64,000 nt of DNA, from positions 186,001 to 250,000 of the forward strand of contig QVMW01000002.1 of assembly GCA_003417655.1 (NCBI GenBank), read 5' to 3'. The notes below the pieces were generated by a model that was not told the origin of the DNA, did not search any database, and saw only the letters and a list, made by a program, of their open reading frames with translations. The stretch comes from Rhodobacteraceae bacterium 63075. GTDB lineage: Bacteria > Pseudomonadota > Alphaproteobacteria > Rhodobacterales > Rhodobacteraceae. This document shows, in pieces, positions 8,617 through 17,260 of this stretch. Both the position numbers and the translations under genes were made by a program. Within the stretch, counting starts at the first letter, position 1. The number at the start of each line of letters is the position of its first letter.

Positions 8617-9725
8617 TTCGAAAGGTCCTCTTTGACTGTTCGGGTTGAAGTGGGGGCCATATGGCCATCCTCGGGCGCGGGATTTTGGCGAATGCGCGCC
8701 TTTGGATTCTGCTGCGGCTCCTTTTCGAGGTGTCCGGTGACGGAGTCGAAAAGGAGCCGGTTTTCCTTGGGGATAATGACACCGACCGTCTGGCCGGGCT
8801 GAAACTCGGCCGGACCGGGCAGGATCGCCGCAAGCCCGTCAGCCGCCGGATGCCTGAGTGCCAACCGGGTTTCGCCGCCCAGATACTCGAAATCGTCGAT
8901 CCGTGCGTCAAGATCGCCTTGACCGGCGGGCACAAGCGAGACGGTCTCGGGACGCATGCCTATGGTAAAAGCGCCCTCTTGCCCAAGCGCGGCCGCGTCG
9001 ATCAGCGACATGGGCGGGTCGCCTATGAATTGCGCGGCGAAGGTGCTGGCCGGGCGCGCGTAAAGCTCGGCAGGCGTGCCGATCTGTTCAATGCGGCCCT
9101 CGCGCATCAGCACGACCTTGTCCGACAGGCTCATCGCCTCGCCCTGATCATGGGTCACGTAAACCACCGTCAGCGCCAGCTTGCGCGCCAGCGTCCGGAT
9201 ATCCCGGCGCACCGAGTGGCGCAGCTTGGCGTCAAGGTTCGACAGCGGCTCGTCCATCAAACACAGCGGTCGCTCCGCAACCGCCGCCCGGGCCAGCGCC
9301 ACGCGCTGCCTTTGTCCCCCCGAAAGCTCGGAGGGTTTGCGCCGCTCCAGTCCTTCAAGCCCCGTCATGGCAAGCACCTCGGCCAGACGTCGTTCACGGT
9401 CTGCGCGGGATATGCGCCGCACCTTCAGTCCGAAAATCACGTTCTCGGCCACGCTGAGATGCGGAAACAGCGCGTAGGACTGGAACACCATCGACAGGTT
9501 GCGCTGCGCAGCAGGCAGGGCCGTCACCTCCCGGCCATCAATCCTTATGCGGCCCGCTTGCGGCTGCTCCAGCCCCGCGATCAGACGCAACATCGTGGAT
9601 TTGCCGCAACCTGAGGGGCCAAGGATCGACAAGAAAGCACCCTGCTGTAGCTCAAGGCTGATATCACGGACCCCGCCCTGTCCGCCCCATTGCCGCGTGA
9701 GACCGTCGAGGCTCAGAAAGCTCAT
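8613..9725 (-). CDS. ugpC: ABC transporter ATP-binding protein (UgpC/MalK-like)
   Basis: A 370-residue ATPase with Walker A GPSGCGKST at residues 36-44, the signature LSGGQRQRV, Walker B LCLMDEPLSNLDA and a C-terminal TOBE region typical of MalK/UgpC. It powers the two permeases. It is the first transport gene after the DeoR regulator, overlapping it by 4 bases. The C-terminal ~50 residues beyond the TOBE domain are proline- and charge-rich and vary in this family. Confidence 0.8.
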   Translation of the reverse strand: MSFLSLDGLTRQWGGQGGVRDISLELQQGAFLSILGPSGCGKSTMLRLIAGLEQPQAGRIRIDGREVTALPAAQRNLSMVFQSYALFPHLSVAENVIFGLKVRRISRADRERRLAEVLAMTGLEGLERRKPSELSGGQRQRVALARAAVAERPLCLMDEPLSNLDAKLRHSVRRDIRTLARKLALTVVYVTHDQGEAMSLSDKVVLMREGRIEQIGTPAELYARPASTFAAQFIGDPPMSLIDAAALGQEGAFTIGMRPETVSLVPAGQGDLDARIDDFEYLGGETRLALRHPAADGLAAILPGPAEFQPGQTVGVIIPKENRLLFDSVTGHLEKEPQQNPKARIRQNPAPEDGHMAPTSTRTVKEDLSK

Positions 9726-10483
9726 GTGCCCTCTCCCGCGATGATCAACCGATCCCCGAGCGATTCCAGCAAGGCGGCAAAAGGCGCGCCGGGCTTGGCC
9801 TCGGTCACGACATGGCCCGCCTCGTCGAGATGACCGCCGACCGCCGGGGCGCGGCGCCCGAACTTCGAACAGTCCGCGACGAAAATGGAATGCCGGGCGT
9901 TTTCCTGTGCCTGGCGGCGGATGCGCACCTCGGGGGCGTGGAAATCCAGCAAGGAACCGTCGTTGTCGATCCCGGCAGCGCCGTAAATGGCGAAATCCGC
10001 GCGGTAGGCCCCGAAAAGCTCCTGTGCCAGCGGCCCCAGAATGTCCCGATCCGGCAAGCGCAATTCCCCGCCGGGGATCACAATCCGTGCACCGGGCGCC
10101 TCGGAGAGGGCCATCGCCGCGTTCAGGTTGTTGGTGATGACGGTCAAGCCTTCACGCTCGGCCAGCGCGGCGGCAACCACGGCCGGGGTGGTGCCAATGG
10201 AAAAAAACAGCGTTGCACAGTCCGGGATCAGCCCCGCGACACGGGCCGCGATCCTCTGCTTGGCCGCCACATTCAGCGAGGTGCGCGCCGAATAGGGCAG
10301 GTTCGAACTGCCCTCGATGAATTCGGCCCCGCCGTGCAGGCGCCGTAATTTTCCCTGCGCGCACAGCGCGTTGATATCGCGCCGGACGGTGTGGGCCGAG
10401 ACGCGAAGAGCCTCTGCCAGTTCGTCCACCATGACGCGCCCACGGGACTGTGCCGTTTCGAGAATCGCCGATTGTCTGTTCAT
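9722..10483 (-). CDS. DeoR-family transcriptional regulator
   Basis: A 253-residue DeoR/GlpR-type repressor: a winged helix at residues ~5-55 (RGRVMVDELAEALRVS, then TVRRDI) followed by a sugar-phosphate-binding DeoR C-terminal domain (SIGTTPAVVA, AIYGAAGID). The start at 10483 is set by AGGGGG just upstream; an upstream in-frame extension to 10585 reads through the operator region and is rejected. It heads the transport operon, so it most likely represses the operon and itself through the palindromes at 10498-10554, released by a phosphorylated sugar or glycerol phosphate. Confidence 0.82.
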   Translation of the reverse strand: MNRQSAILETAQSRGRVMVDELAEALRVSAHTVRRDINALCAQGKLRRLHGGAEFIEGSSNLPYSARTSLNVAAKQRIAARVAGLIPDCATLFFSIGTTPAVVAAALAEREGLTVITNNLNAAMALSEAPGARIVIPGGELRLPDRDILGPLAQELFGAYRADFAIYGAAGIDNDGSLLDFHAPEVRIRRQAQENARHSIFVADCSKFGRRAPAVGGHLDEAGHVVTEAKPGAPFAALLESLGDRLIIAGEGT

Positions 10484-10497
10484 CCGGTGCCCCCTGC

Positions 10498-10554
10498 GTG
10501 CTCTTATGAGCACAAATTGTGACGGCTGAATGAAATCAGTGCTCATAAAAGCAC
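10498..10554 (-). promoter_or_regulatory. Paired DeoR-type operator sites
   Basis: Two related 16-bp palindromes lie just upstream of the regulator start. Site 1 (10498-10513) is GTGCTC-TTAT-GAGCAC, a perfect 6-bp inverted repeat. Site 2 (10539-10554) is GTGCTCATAAAAGCAC. The inner halves TTATGAGCAC (10504-10513) and GTGCTCATAA (10539-10548) are also perfect inverted copies of each other, 25 bp apart. This arrangement fits cooperative binding of a DeoR dimer or tetramer for autoregulation of the operon. Confidence 0.65.
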
Positions 10555-10685
10555 CGCATGTTTCGGTTCGCTCCGCAAGCCGCATCGAATGTCGGCAACG
10601 CGGGCTGCTGCCACAGCATTTTCTCAGCGGCTGGACTTCTAGTTTGGGCCGAAATTACATTCGAATACGAAACAGTGCTCCAGCG

Positions 10686-11510
10686 CTAATTATCCCGCGC
10701 TTGCCTCTGCGCCCGCTTGAAGAAATGTCGGGTCGCCTGCTCTCGGGCATCTTTGTCGGTCATGACGATGTTTCGCATCTCATTGTCCTGCTGAAACATC
10801 TGCACCATCCCTTGAAAGAATGCCTGTGAGAACGCACCGTAAACCACATCAGCGGGGTTGTTGCGGATCATCTCGGTCATCTCGTCATCCATGACCTCAC
10901 GGGTCACGCGCTCAAAGCGCACAAAGTCCTCACGTGAGAAACTCGTGCCGTGCCGTTCATTGAACGAGTCGATGATTTCCGACAGCGACTTTTCCTCCTC
11001 TTCGGTATAGGCATTCGCGCCGAACTCCGTGATAGGGCTAAGTGTCGTTGTCTCATCTGGTGCCAGCGACACACTGCCTTCCTCGCCCTTCTGCAACCTA
11101 AATGCCGACAGAGTCAGCATGTCGTCTGTGATCGTGATGTTGGCGGGCACATCGCGAGACGGCAGCAGGCGCGACAACCACGAGGTGTAGACGTAGAGTT
11201 TCTCCAGCCAGGCATCATCAAGTGATATCACCTGAGCCACGAAGGCGTAGAACCGCTGAAAGCTCTTGATGAGCTGGCGGAACTCCTCCTTCTGGCTCTC
11301 AGCTTCGTCCAGTGCAAAGCGGTCCACGGCAAGACGGACCGTCCCTTCCAACTTCAAGCGATCCTGATTGGTCAGATCCCCCTTGAAGAACTGATCGGCA
11401 AAACGTTCGATTTCATCTTCGTGGATGTAGGTCGAAGATGAGATGCGCTGTTCGAGATCGTAGATCTGGTTCAGGTCTGTCCGTTCTTCTAGGTGCTCAC
11501 CCCACGGCAA
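10686..11510 (-). pseudogene. hsdR: Type I restriction enzyme R subunit, C-terminal fragment
   Basis: The 274-residue frame matches the helical C-terminus of HsdR proteins: the QRFYAFVAQVISLDDAWLEKLY segment and a C-terminal acidic/aromatic helical tail. The nuclease and helicase domains (some 700 residues) are missing. Upstream of about 11500 the sequence no longer resembles HsdR and no hsdM or hsdS is present. It is most simply the tail of a deleted restriction system. The ATG at 11510 may be fortuitous. Whether the tail is expressed is unknown. Confidence 0.65.
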
Positions 11511-11740
11511 CGAAGCCCGCCTTCCGGACTCTCGCTACCTCCGGATTATGCCACCTGCCGTGAAAGTCCGGCAGGGCGGGATGCGGTGCCGCATATCGGC
11601 GGAATGTCAAATCGCAGCAAGGGGCCGCTCGCTGCGCTCCGCGAAGATATTCTTTCCGTCTTAAAACAAGTAATTGTAACAGAGCTGAGAGGCTAAGATT
11701 TGTCGTGAGAAGATTAGCCAATTGAGCGCATCAAAATCTA

Positions 11741-11923
11741 TCACCGACGCTCACACAACCGCCGCAGCAATCGCACACCTGCCAGCGTCGGCCCAATATC
11801 ACGCCCGTTGCAGATCATACGCAGGAATTCGACCCAGGCGATCTCGTTGTCGGTCAACTCGGGCGGTCCAAAACCGGGCGGCCGACGCTGATTGAGAGCA
11901 TCACGGTCGTGTTTCAAGTCCAT
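11741..11923 (-). CDS. Small hypothetical protein
   Basis: A 60-residue frame, rich in charged residues, directly downstream of and on the same strand as the Cro/C1 regulator (11-base gap). No domain is recognised. Its spacing and orientation suggest a two-gene unit with the regulator, which is the main reason to keep it. It could instead be spurious. Confidence 0.4.
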   Translation of the reverse strand: MDLKHDRDALNQRRPPGFGPPELTDNEIAWVEFLRMICNGRDIGPTLAGVRLLRRLCERR

Positions 11924-11934
11924 GCCGCTATCTA

Positions 11935-12336
11935 CTACTTCCCGAATATCGCGCGGATCGAGGCACGGCTACGAGCGGTCATCCGAGGGTTTGTGTTGTC
12001 CGACGCGGCGCGGATCTCGTGCAGCCACGCTTTCTCGTTCTCGGTCACCGCCGTGCCCATGATGTCCATCAGCGCCTCGGCGGCGGTGTCGCCTTCGATC
12101 TGTTCAAGGGTGAGACGCAGGAGATAGGCCGGGTCGCAATCGAGCGCCTTTGCCAGGCTGGGCACGCGATCGAGCGGCAGCTTGCTTGCCCCGCTTTTCA
12201 GCATCGACAGCATGTTGCGGCTGAGAAAGCCGGCCTCTATGGCGATCTCCGTCTGAGACTTCCGCGGGCGCAGTTCCATGATCCGCTGGCTGATGAATTT
12301 GGCCAGCCGGGTGTCTTCGTAAGGTTTCTTCGGCAT
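11935..12336 (-). CDS. Cro/C1-type (XRE) helix-turn-helix protein
   Basis: A 133-residue DNA-binding protein. The helix-turn-helix lies at residues ~25-70 (KSQTEIAIEAGFLSRNMLSM, then LPLDRVPSLAKALD), followed by a helical C-terminal region without a known domain. The ATG at 12336 has AGGA upstream at good spacing and is preferred over a longer frame. It is probably a regulator belonging to the island; its target is not evident, and no palindromic operator stands out nearby. Confidence 0.65.
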   Translation of the reverse strand: MPKKPYEDTRLAKFISQRIMELRPRKSQTEIAIEAGFLSRNMLSMLKSGASKLPLDRVPSLAKALDCDPAYLLRLTLEQIEGDTAAEALMDIMGTAVTENEKAWLHEIRAASDNTNPRMTARSRASIRAIFGK

Positions 12337-12877
12337 GTCTTTCCTATCCAGTAAAGCTGTGCAGCTCATGCGCTGCGTGCTTTCTGTATAGCGACGGGCT
12401 GATGGGGTGATTTCGGGGACATGCCTGTCATTTTAGGCTTTGGTCAGCGCTCCACCCGGAGCACCCGGACCACCGGATGGTTGAGCTTAATGTCGTTCTG
12501 CGGTCAAGGTCCGAAGCGCCAGGTCCGAGCGGTCCGGACCAGGTGCCAGTTCTTGCTTATCGCTGCTCTTCGGAGCCTTGGGCACTTATTCCAGCATCAC
12601 AGCAGAGGCGCGCACCGCATAAAGGGAAGCACGTTTTTTTACTCGATGCCGGGCACAGGACAGTTGGTGTGTTTCTTCATGGATTGCCTCAATTTACAAA
12701 ATTGGGGTGTTCGGCAAAACGAAAGCCAAGTCGATGCAATGTGCGGTCCCCGGCAAGCCGGGGATCGCGCAGGGTTGGTTCTGAAAGGCCCGCCCTGGCC
12801 GGGCGTCAGCGCCTCATCATTGCGCCGACGCCGAGGTCCAGGTGAGAGATCAAGCCGCACCTAAGCTGGCCTTCCCA
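12337..12877. other. Gene-poor stretch within the island
   Basis: No convincing gene. Two overlapping plus-strand frames and one minus-strand frame exist but have no ribosome site, composition or similarity to support them. The stretch contains a short CCCCGGC-AA-GCCGGGG hairpin near 12758. It probably marks deletions in the island. Confidence 0.4.
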
Positions 12878-13042
12878 CTATTCGATATCCGCGAGCCGCC
12901 AGCGTGTGGTCATTCCGCCAAGCTTCACAGGTTTGGGGAATTCATCCTTCCGCTTCCAGCGCCAGATCGCGTCCTTCGACACGCCGAAGCGCTCTGCGAC
13001 TTGATCGACTGAAAGGTAGAGATTTTCTGTGTAGCCAGTCAT
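12878..13042 (-). CDS. AlpA-type helix-turn-helix regulator / excisionase-like protein
   Basis: A 54-residue AlpA family protein. It has the compact winged-helix typical of the family: LYLSVDQVAERFGVSKDAIWRWKRKDEFPKPVKLG, in pieces, ending with TRWRLADIE. The ATG at 13042 has GGAG 8 bases upstream. AlpA proteins regulate integrase genes or act as excision factors in tRNA-integrated elements. This one lies about 320 bp from the tRNA-Arg gene, at the end of the island where an integrase would be expected. Confidence 0.72.
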   Translation of the reverse strand: MTGYTENLYLSVDQVAERFGVSKDAIWRWKRKDEFPKPVKLGGMTTRWRLADIE

Positions 13043-13357
13043 GAGCCATACTCCACGGTTGATTATCAAACGTGTTGACCCACCGCGTTAGAACGTGCCG
13101 ATGGCTCAACATATTATCCTATAGCAATCTATCTTTCGATCTGACGAAGAAACTAAAGATCAGCGCTGACTGATGCAAAAAATGCCGCAACCCTGCAGTC
13201 ATAGTCGGACAACGCAGACTGGCGGCACAAACGATGCAACCAATTGCAGGGTGCGGAACGCAAGCGCGCATGAATGCAAAACTAATGATAGGGCTTATGG
13301 TGGGAAGATTATCTCATTTCCCCAAAAGTATTGCAAATTCAACGCTTTAATTTGCAG
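13043..13357. other. Tail of the island between the alpA-like gene and tRNA-Arg
   Basis: No gene. The sequence is less GC-rich than the surrounding DNA. It contains an inverted pair ACCCTGCA / TGCAGGGT (about 13190 and 13245) that could be part of recombinase arm sites. An integrase gene would normally sit here; none is present. Confidence 0.35.
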
Positions 13358-13374
13358 AAATGGCGGACCGAGGA
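13358..13374 (+). repeat. attR-like direct repeat at tRNA-Arg 3' end
   Basis: Identical to 524-540 over 17 bp. Fourteen of these bases are the 3' terminal part of the tRNA-Arg gene, the other three are just outside it. See the left repeat for interpretation. Confidence 0.7.
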
Positions 13375-13437
13375 GGATTCGAACCCCCGACCCCCTGATT
13401 CGTAGTCAGGTACTCTATCCAGCTGAGCTATCGGTCC
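13361..13437 (-). tRNA. tRNA-Arg (anticodon ACG)
   Basis: Read on the minus strand, 77 bases beginning GGACCGATAGCTCAG fold as a tRNA: a 7-bp acceptor stem (GGACCGA with TCGGTCC), D arm, anticodon stem CCTGA/TCAGG with loop CTACGAA (anticodon ACG), a TTCGAAT T-loop and an encoded CCA end. The ACG anticodon, edited to ICG, reads CGN arginine codons. Its 3' end is the probable integration site of the island on its left. Confidence 0.95.
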
Positions 13438-13536
13438 GTCCGGCCAGCATTTAGGCCTTGGGGCGCGCCATTGCAAGCAGGTTTTTTGCTCGCTTTGCAA
13501 AAAGCGGACATGCCTTACGGGCTCCCCCCGGGCTTG

Positions 13537-14925
13537 TCATCCGGCCACCCCGGGCTTCTCGAGTCGAATGACGAAGCGCGTCCCCGTTTCATCACTCCTG
13601 TCAAGCAAGAGCTCCCCGCCATGCCCGCGCACCAGCTCGGCCGCGATGGCCAGTCCGAGCCCCGACCCTTCCTTGCGCGTGCCGCCGTGGAAGGCTTCGA
13701 AGAGGTGCTGGCGCGCCTTTTCCGGCAGGCCCGGCCCGGTGTCACTCACAGCGATTTCGACCCAGCCGTCCTGCTCCTGCGCCGAGATGCTGATTTCGCC
13801 GGGCTCACCCGACGCGACGATCGCCTGCCGTGCATTGCGCACAAGGTTGCCGAGTATGCGGTAGAGCTGTTCGGGATCCACCATCAGTTCGAAACCGGCG
13901 GGAATGTCACGCCGGAAGGTGATCTTCGCCGAGCCTCCCGCAAGCGTTTCCGCAGCGATCACGTCCTCGACGATCTCACCGAGCGAAACGCGGCTGAGGC
14001 GCGGCGCGGGTTCTTCGGCCTTGCCGAAGGCCAGCGTATTCTCGCACAGGTTCACTGCCCGGGCAATCGAGCCGACCAGCTTGGGCGCCATGCGCTTGAC
14101 CGCCGGGTCCTCGCTCATCTCGATCCGGTCCGTGAAGAGCTGTGCCGAGGTGAGGATGTTGCGCAGATCATGGCTGATCTTGGCCACGGCAGAGCCGAGC
14201 TGGGCGAGCCGCTCCTTCTGCTTCAAGGCGCTGGTGAGCTGCTCCTCGAGTGACTTCAGCGCCTCCTCGGCCTCACGCAGCTCCGAAACCGACGCTGATG
14301 GCTCGATGATCCTGCGGGCATCTTCCGGGTCCGCCGCATAGGTCTGGATATCGCCCACCACCCGCTTGATCGGCCCCACAAGCAGCATGCGGACGGCGAG
14401 AAAGAGCAGCACCGCCGTGAACACGGAGATCACCGCCGAGAGAATGAGGATGCGAATGCCGTAATCGATCATCGCCGCGCGCAGGCCCTGTGTCTCCATC
14501 GACACCTCGATGAGCAGCCCCGCCTCGCGCACCGGGTTGCCGATCACGCGGATCACGCGCGGGGCGGGGTCGAACAGGCGCACCATCGCGTCGCGGATGA
14601 GCGTGAAGGCTCCCGGGTCGCGCAAGTCGTAGGTCTCGTGGATCGCCTGCGGCATCGGAGCCGAGAGGATGAGCTGGCGGGCCTCGTCGCGCCGCAGCAC
14701 GACGTTGAAGACCTCCGCATTGAGCAGCAGTTCTTCCTCCAGCGAGGCATCGATCATGTCATCAGCCAGAAGCGCCAGCGAGGCAATCTGCCCCCGCTCA
14801 AGACGGCTCAGCAGGAAATCCTCGCGAAACCGCGCGATCGAGGGCACGAAAATCAGCACCTCGGCCAGCATCACGAAGATGATGGTCAGGATCAGAAACC
14901 GCCCCGATAGCGTATTGAGCATCAA
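13537..14925 (-). CDS. Membrane sensor histidine kinase
   Basis: A 462-residue kinase: a first membrane helix at residues ~8-30, a periplasmic sensor of ~130 residues, a second membrane helix near 160-180, a HAMP-like linker with coiled coil, a HisKA domain with the phosphorylated His252 (ISHDLRN) and a HATPase domain with N (NLVRNA), DTGPGL and GSGLGL boxes. It autophosphorylates on a periplasmic cue and passes the phosphate to a response regulator, but none is encoded nearby, so it is an orphan. It is followed by an oxidoreductase gene on the same strand, which starts upstream of it 9 bases away. Confidence 0.85.
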   Translation of the reverse strand: MMLNTLSGRFLILTIIFVMLAEVLIFVPSIARFREDFLLSRLERGQIASLALLADDMIDASLEEELLLNAEVFNVVLRRDEARQLILSAPMPQAIHETYDLRDPGAFTLIRDAMVRLFDPAPRVIRVIGNPVREAGLLIEVSMETQGLRAAMIDYGIRILILSAVISVFTAVLLFLAVRMLLVGPIKRVVGDIQTYAADPEDARRIIEPSASVSELREAEEALKSLEEQLTSALKQKERLAQLGSAVAKISHDLRNILTSAQLFTDRIEMSEDPAVKRMAPKLVGSIARAVNLCENTLAFGKAEEPAPRLSRVSLGEIVEDVIAAETLAGGSAKITFRRDIPAGFELMVDPEQLYRILGNLVRNARQAIVASGEPGEISISAQEQDGWVEIAVSDTGPGLPEKARQHLFEAFHGGTRKEGSGLGLAIAAELVRGHGGELLLDRSDETGTRFVIRLEKPGVAG

Positions 14926-14934
14926 GCCTACCCC

Positions 14935-16326
14935 TTACGGAAGCCAGCGCTGCACGGCACCGACAACTCTTTTCACCATCTTACTCTCAAAAAGCCGCGG
15001 AGAAAAATAGGCCCCTGCCAGGCGCTTGTTGATCTCGCCGATGGTCGGATAGGGCGCGACCATGGCGGCGATCTGGCTCATCTTCATGTTGTTGGCAATC
15101 GCGAGCGCCCAGGTGTTGATCAACTCACCCGCCATATGCCCGACGATCGTCGCGCCCACGGGGCGGCCCTTGACGACCATGACCTTGGCAAACCCCGTGG
15201 TCTGCCCTTCGGCAATGGCCCGGTCGTTGCCCGTGTAATCAAAGCGGACGACCTCCAGCTTGTCGCCGTAAGCCTCATCGGCCTGCGCCTCAGTCATACC
15301 CACCTGCGCCAGTTCAGGCGCGGTGTAGGTCGCCCACGGGATATGTGCCGTGCTCGCCGTTGACGGCAGCGCGAAGAGCGCCGAGCGGATGATGACGCCC
15401 GCATGATAGCCCGCCACATGGGTGAATTGCAGCCCGCCCGCGACATCGCCGATGGCATAGATCTTGCGATTGGATGTCTTGAGCGCGTTGTCGACCTTGA
15501 TCGCGCCGTTTTCCGTGTCGATCCCCGCCGCGTCGAGATTGAGCTTGTCGATATTCGCGCGGCGGCCAACGGCCATCAGCAGGTGCGTTCCCTTGAAGAC
15601 GCGCCCATCCTTGGCCTCAACCTCGATCGCCCCGGCCTGCCCGCGGATTTCGCTGGCCATGGCGTCCTCCTCGATGGCGATCCCCTCACCGCGCAATTGC
15701 TCGAGCAGCACGGCAGCCGCCTCCGGATCATCCTTGCCCAGCGCCTTCATGCCCTCGATCACGGTCACCTCGCTGCCCAGCCGCCGATGCGCCTGCGCCA
15801 TTTCCATGCCGATTGGGCCACCCCCGATGATCAGCAGGTGCTCGGGCCGCTCGCGCAGCTCGAAAATCGTCTCGTTGGTCTCGTAGGGCACATTCTCCAG
15901 CCCCGGGACGGGCGGCACCAGGGGCGACGAGCCGGTCGCGATGACGATCCGCCGCGCCGTGATCTCGTGATCTCCAGCAATGACCGTGTTCTCATTCTTG
16001 AACGCGCCATACGCCTCGATCACCCTGACGCCGAGCCCCTCGAACCGCTCCACGCTGTCATGCGGTGCGATGGTTCCGATCACGTCCTTCACATGGTCCT
16101 TCGCCTTCGGATAAGCCGTTTTCGGCGCGCGCCCCTTCGCATGAGCCGCCTTGGCCTCCGAAAGCAGCGCCTTGGACGGGACGCAGCCATAGTTGAGGCA
16201 GTCTCCGCCCATCTTGTGCCCTTCAAGCAGGACGACATCCGCGCCCATCTGCACGGCCCCCGCCGCGACAGACAAACCGCCCGAGCCGCCCCCGATGACA
16301 AGTATATCGGTCTTGATCTTTTCCAT
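14935..16326 (-). CDS. FAD-dependent pyridine nucleotide-disulfide oxidoreductase (MerA/Lpd-like)
   Basis: A 463-residue flavoprotein with an N-terminal FAD dinucleotide fold (GGGSGGLS), the redox-active pair CLNYGCVPSK, an NAD(P)-binding fold (GGGPIGMEMA) and a dimerisation domain. There is no HMA domain or C-terminal Cys pair as in mercuric reductase, so mercury is unlikely to be the substrate. The ATG at 16326 overlaps the stop of the TVP38-family gene (TGATG), which fixes the start; the frame extending to 16629 is inside that gene. The pair with a TVP38/TMEM64 protein recurs in bacteria and suggests a membrane-linked redox role. Confidence 0.82.
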   Translation of the reverse strand: MEKIKTDILVIGGGSGGLSVAAGAVQMGADVVLLEGHKMGGDCLNYGCVPSKALLSEAKAAHAKGRAPKTAYPKAKDHVKDVIGTIAPHDSVERFEGLGVRVIEAYGAFKNENTVIAGDHEITARRIVIATGSSPLVPPVPGLENVPYETNETIFELRERPEHLLIIGGGPIGMEMAQAHRRLGSEVTVIEGMKALGKDDPEAAAVLLEQLRGEGIAIEEDAMASEIRGQAGAIEVEAKDGRVFKGTHLLMAVGRRANIDKLNLDAAGIDTENGAIKVDNALKTSNRKIYAIGDVAGGLQFTHVAGYHAGVIIRSALFALPSTASTAHIPWATYTAPELAQVGMTEAQADEAYGDKLEVVRFDYTGNDRAIAEGQTTGFAKVMVVKGRPVGATIVGHMAGELINTWALAIANNMKMSQIAAMVAPYPTIGEINKRLAGAYFSPRLFESKMVKRVVGAVQRWLP

Positions 16327-17063
16327 CACAGTGCCTTTCCGCCCCGGAAGGCCTTGATGAGACTGGGCAGCGCGGCCAGCGCGCAGAGCCCGAGAATGGG
16401 AAACAGGATATGCGGCTCGAAGATGATCCCGAGATCGGGTGTCTCCCCACGCGCGAAGACTTCGCCCAGCCCCGCGCCGACCGACGTGTAGACAACCGCG
16501 CCGGGAATGATGCCAAAGAAGGTGCTGACAAAGAAACGCCGGAGCGGCACATCCAGGAAAGCGGGCAGGAGATTTGCCACGAAGAAAGGCACCACCGGAA
16601 CGAGGCGGATGAGAAACAGCATCGACCACTGGTTCTCGTCGAGCCCCTTGGTTATCTTCGCGATCTTGCCCTCCGAGGCGTCCATCTTCGATTTCAGCGC
16701 CTCGCCAAACCCCCAGCGCGCGGCGAGGAAGATCGCCATTGCGCCCAGCGTCGCGCCGGTCACGTTGTAGAGCGCGCCCGGGAAGGTGGCGAATAGAAAG
16801 CCCCCCGTCAAAGTCGCGACGGTCGCGCCGGGCAGGGAAAAGGCCACGATAAGAAAATAGGCCGCGATGAAGGCGAGCACCGTGCCAAGATAATTCGCAT
16901 CGCGAAAGGCAATCAGCGCCTCGCGGTTTTCCTTCAGAGCATCGAAGCTCAGGTAGTCGCGCAGGAAAATCGCGCCCAGCACAGCCACGCAGGCGATTGC
17001 CGCGATTGGAACATAGCGGCCAAAACCCTGCTTCTGGTTCATTTCATTCGACATTTCACTCAT
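16326..17063 (-). CDS. TVP38/TMEM64 family membrane protein
   Basis: A 245-residue integral membrane protein of the VTT (SNARE-associated/DedA-like) family. About five to six hydrophobic segments are visible; the conserved core is SLPGATVATLTGG, GATLGA and the RLVPVVPF segment. Members are thought to move lipids between leaflets. It is cotranscribed with the downstream flavin oxidoreductase through a TGATG overlap. Starts at 17063, 17054 or 17042 are all possible; none has a strong ribosome site. Confidence 0.78.
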   Translation of the reverse strand: MSEMSNEMNQKQGFGRYVPIAAIACVAVLGAIFLRDYLSFDALKENREALIAFRDANYLGTVLAFIAAYFLIVAFSLPGATVATLTGGFLFATFPGALYNVTGATLGAMAIFLAARWGFGEALKSKMDASEGKIAKITKGLDENQWSMLFLIRLVPVVPFFVANLLPAFLDVPLRRFFVSTFFGIIPGAVVYTSVGAGLGEVFARGETPDLGIIFEPHILFPILGLCALAALPSLIKAFRGGKAL

Positions 17064-17260
17064 CGGTCCAATCCGGCTTGCAGCGCCCCTCCCGCACAAC
17101 CTGCGGGTATGCCGGTAAAAACCCAAGCCCCCTCACACCGCATTGAACACGCGCGCCGCTTTTCGTGATCGAAACGGGCCCATGCCGTCAAACTGTAACA
17201 TTCCGCCCTTCCGTGTCGCGCTTTATGTTGCAAATCGCCGCAAAACACGCCGCTTCATGT

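Larger units (their letters stand above)
524..13374. mobile_element. Putative tRNA-Arg-anchored genomic island (integrase lacking)
   Basis: The region is bounded by 17-bp direct repeats of the tRNA-Arg 3' end (524-540 and 13358-13374). The tRNA lies on the minus strand with its 3' end at 13361, so an element inserting there would lie to the left, as observed. The content is accessory: a PHA synthase/FabI/MaoC-Pta module with a dead ackA, an ABC uptake operon with its regulator, a truncated hsdR, a Cro/C1 regulator and an AlpA-type regulator next to the tRNA. No integrase or transposase gene was found, so the island is either decayed or moved in trans. The boundaries are inferred from the repeats alone. 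Confidence 0.6.

Noticed and set aside
12421..12864. Two overlapping plus-strand frames of 122 and 147 codons in the island
   Set aside because: No ribosome site, no similarity, amino acid composition of noise.
14935..16326. Mercuric reductase (merA)
   Set aside because: It lacks the HMA domain and C-terminal Cys pair, and no mer genes adjoin; it is a general disulfide oxidoreductase.
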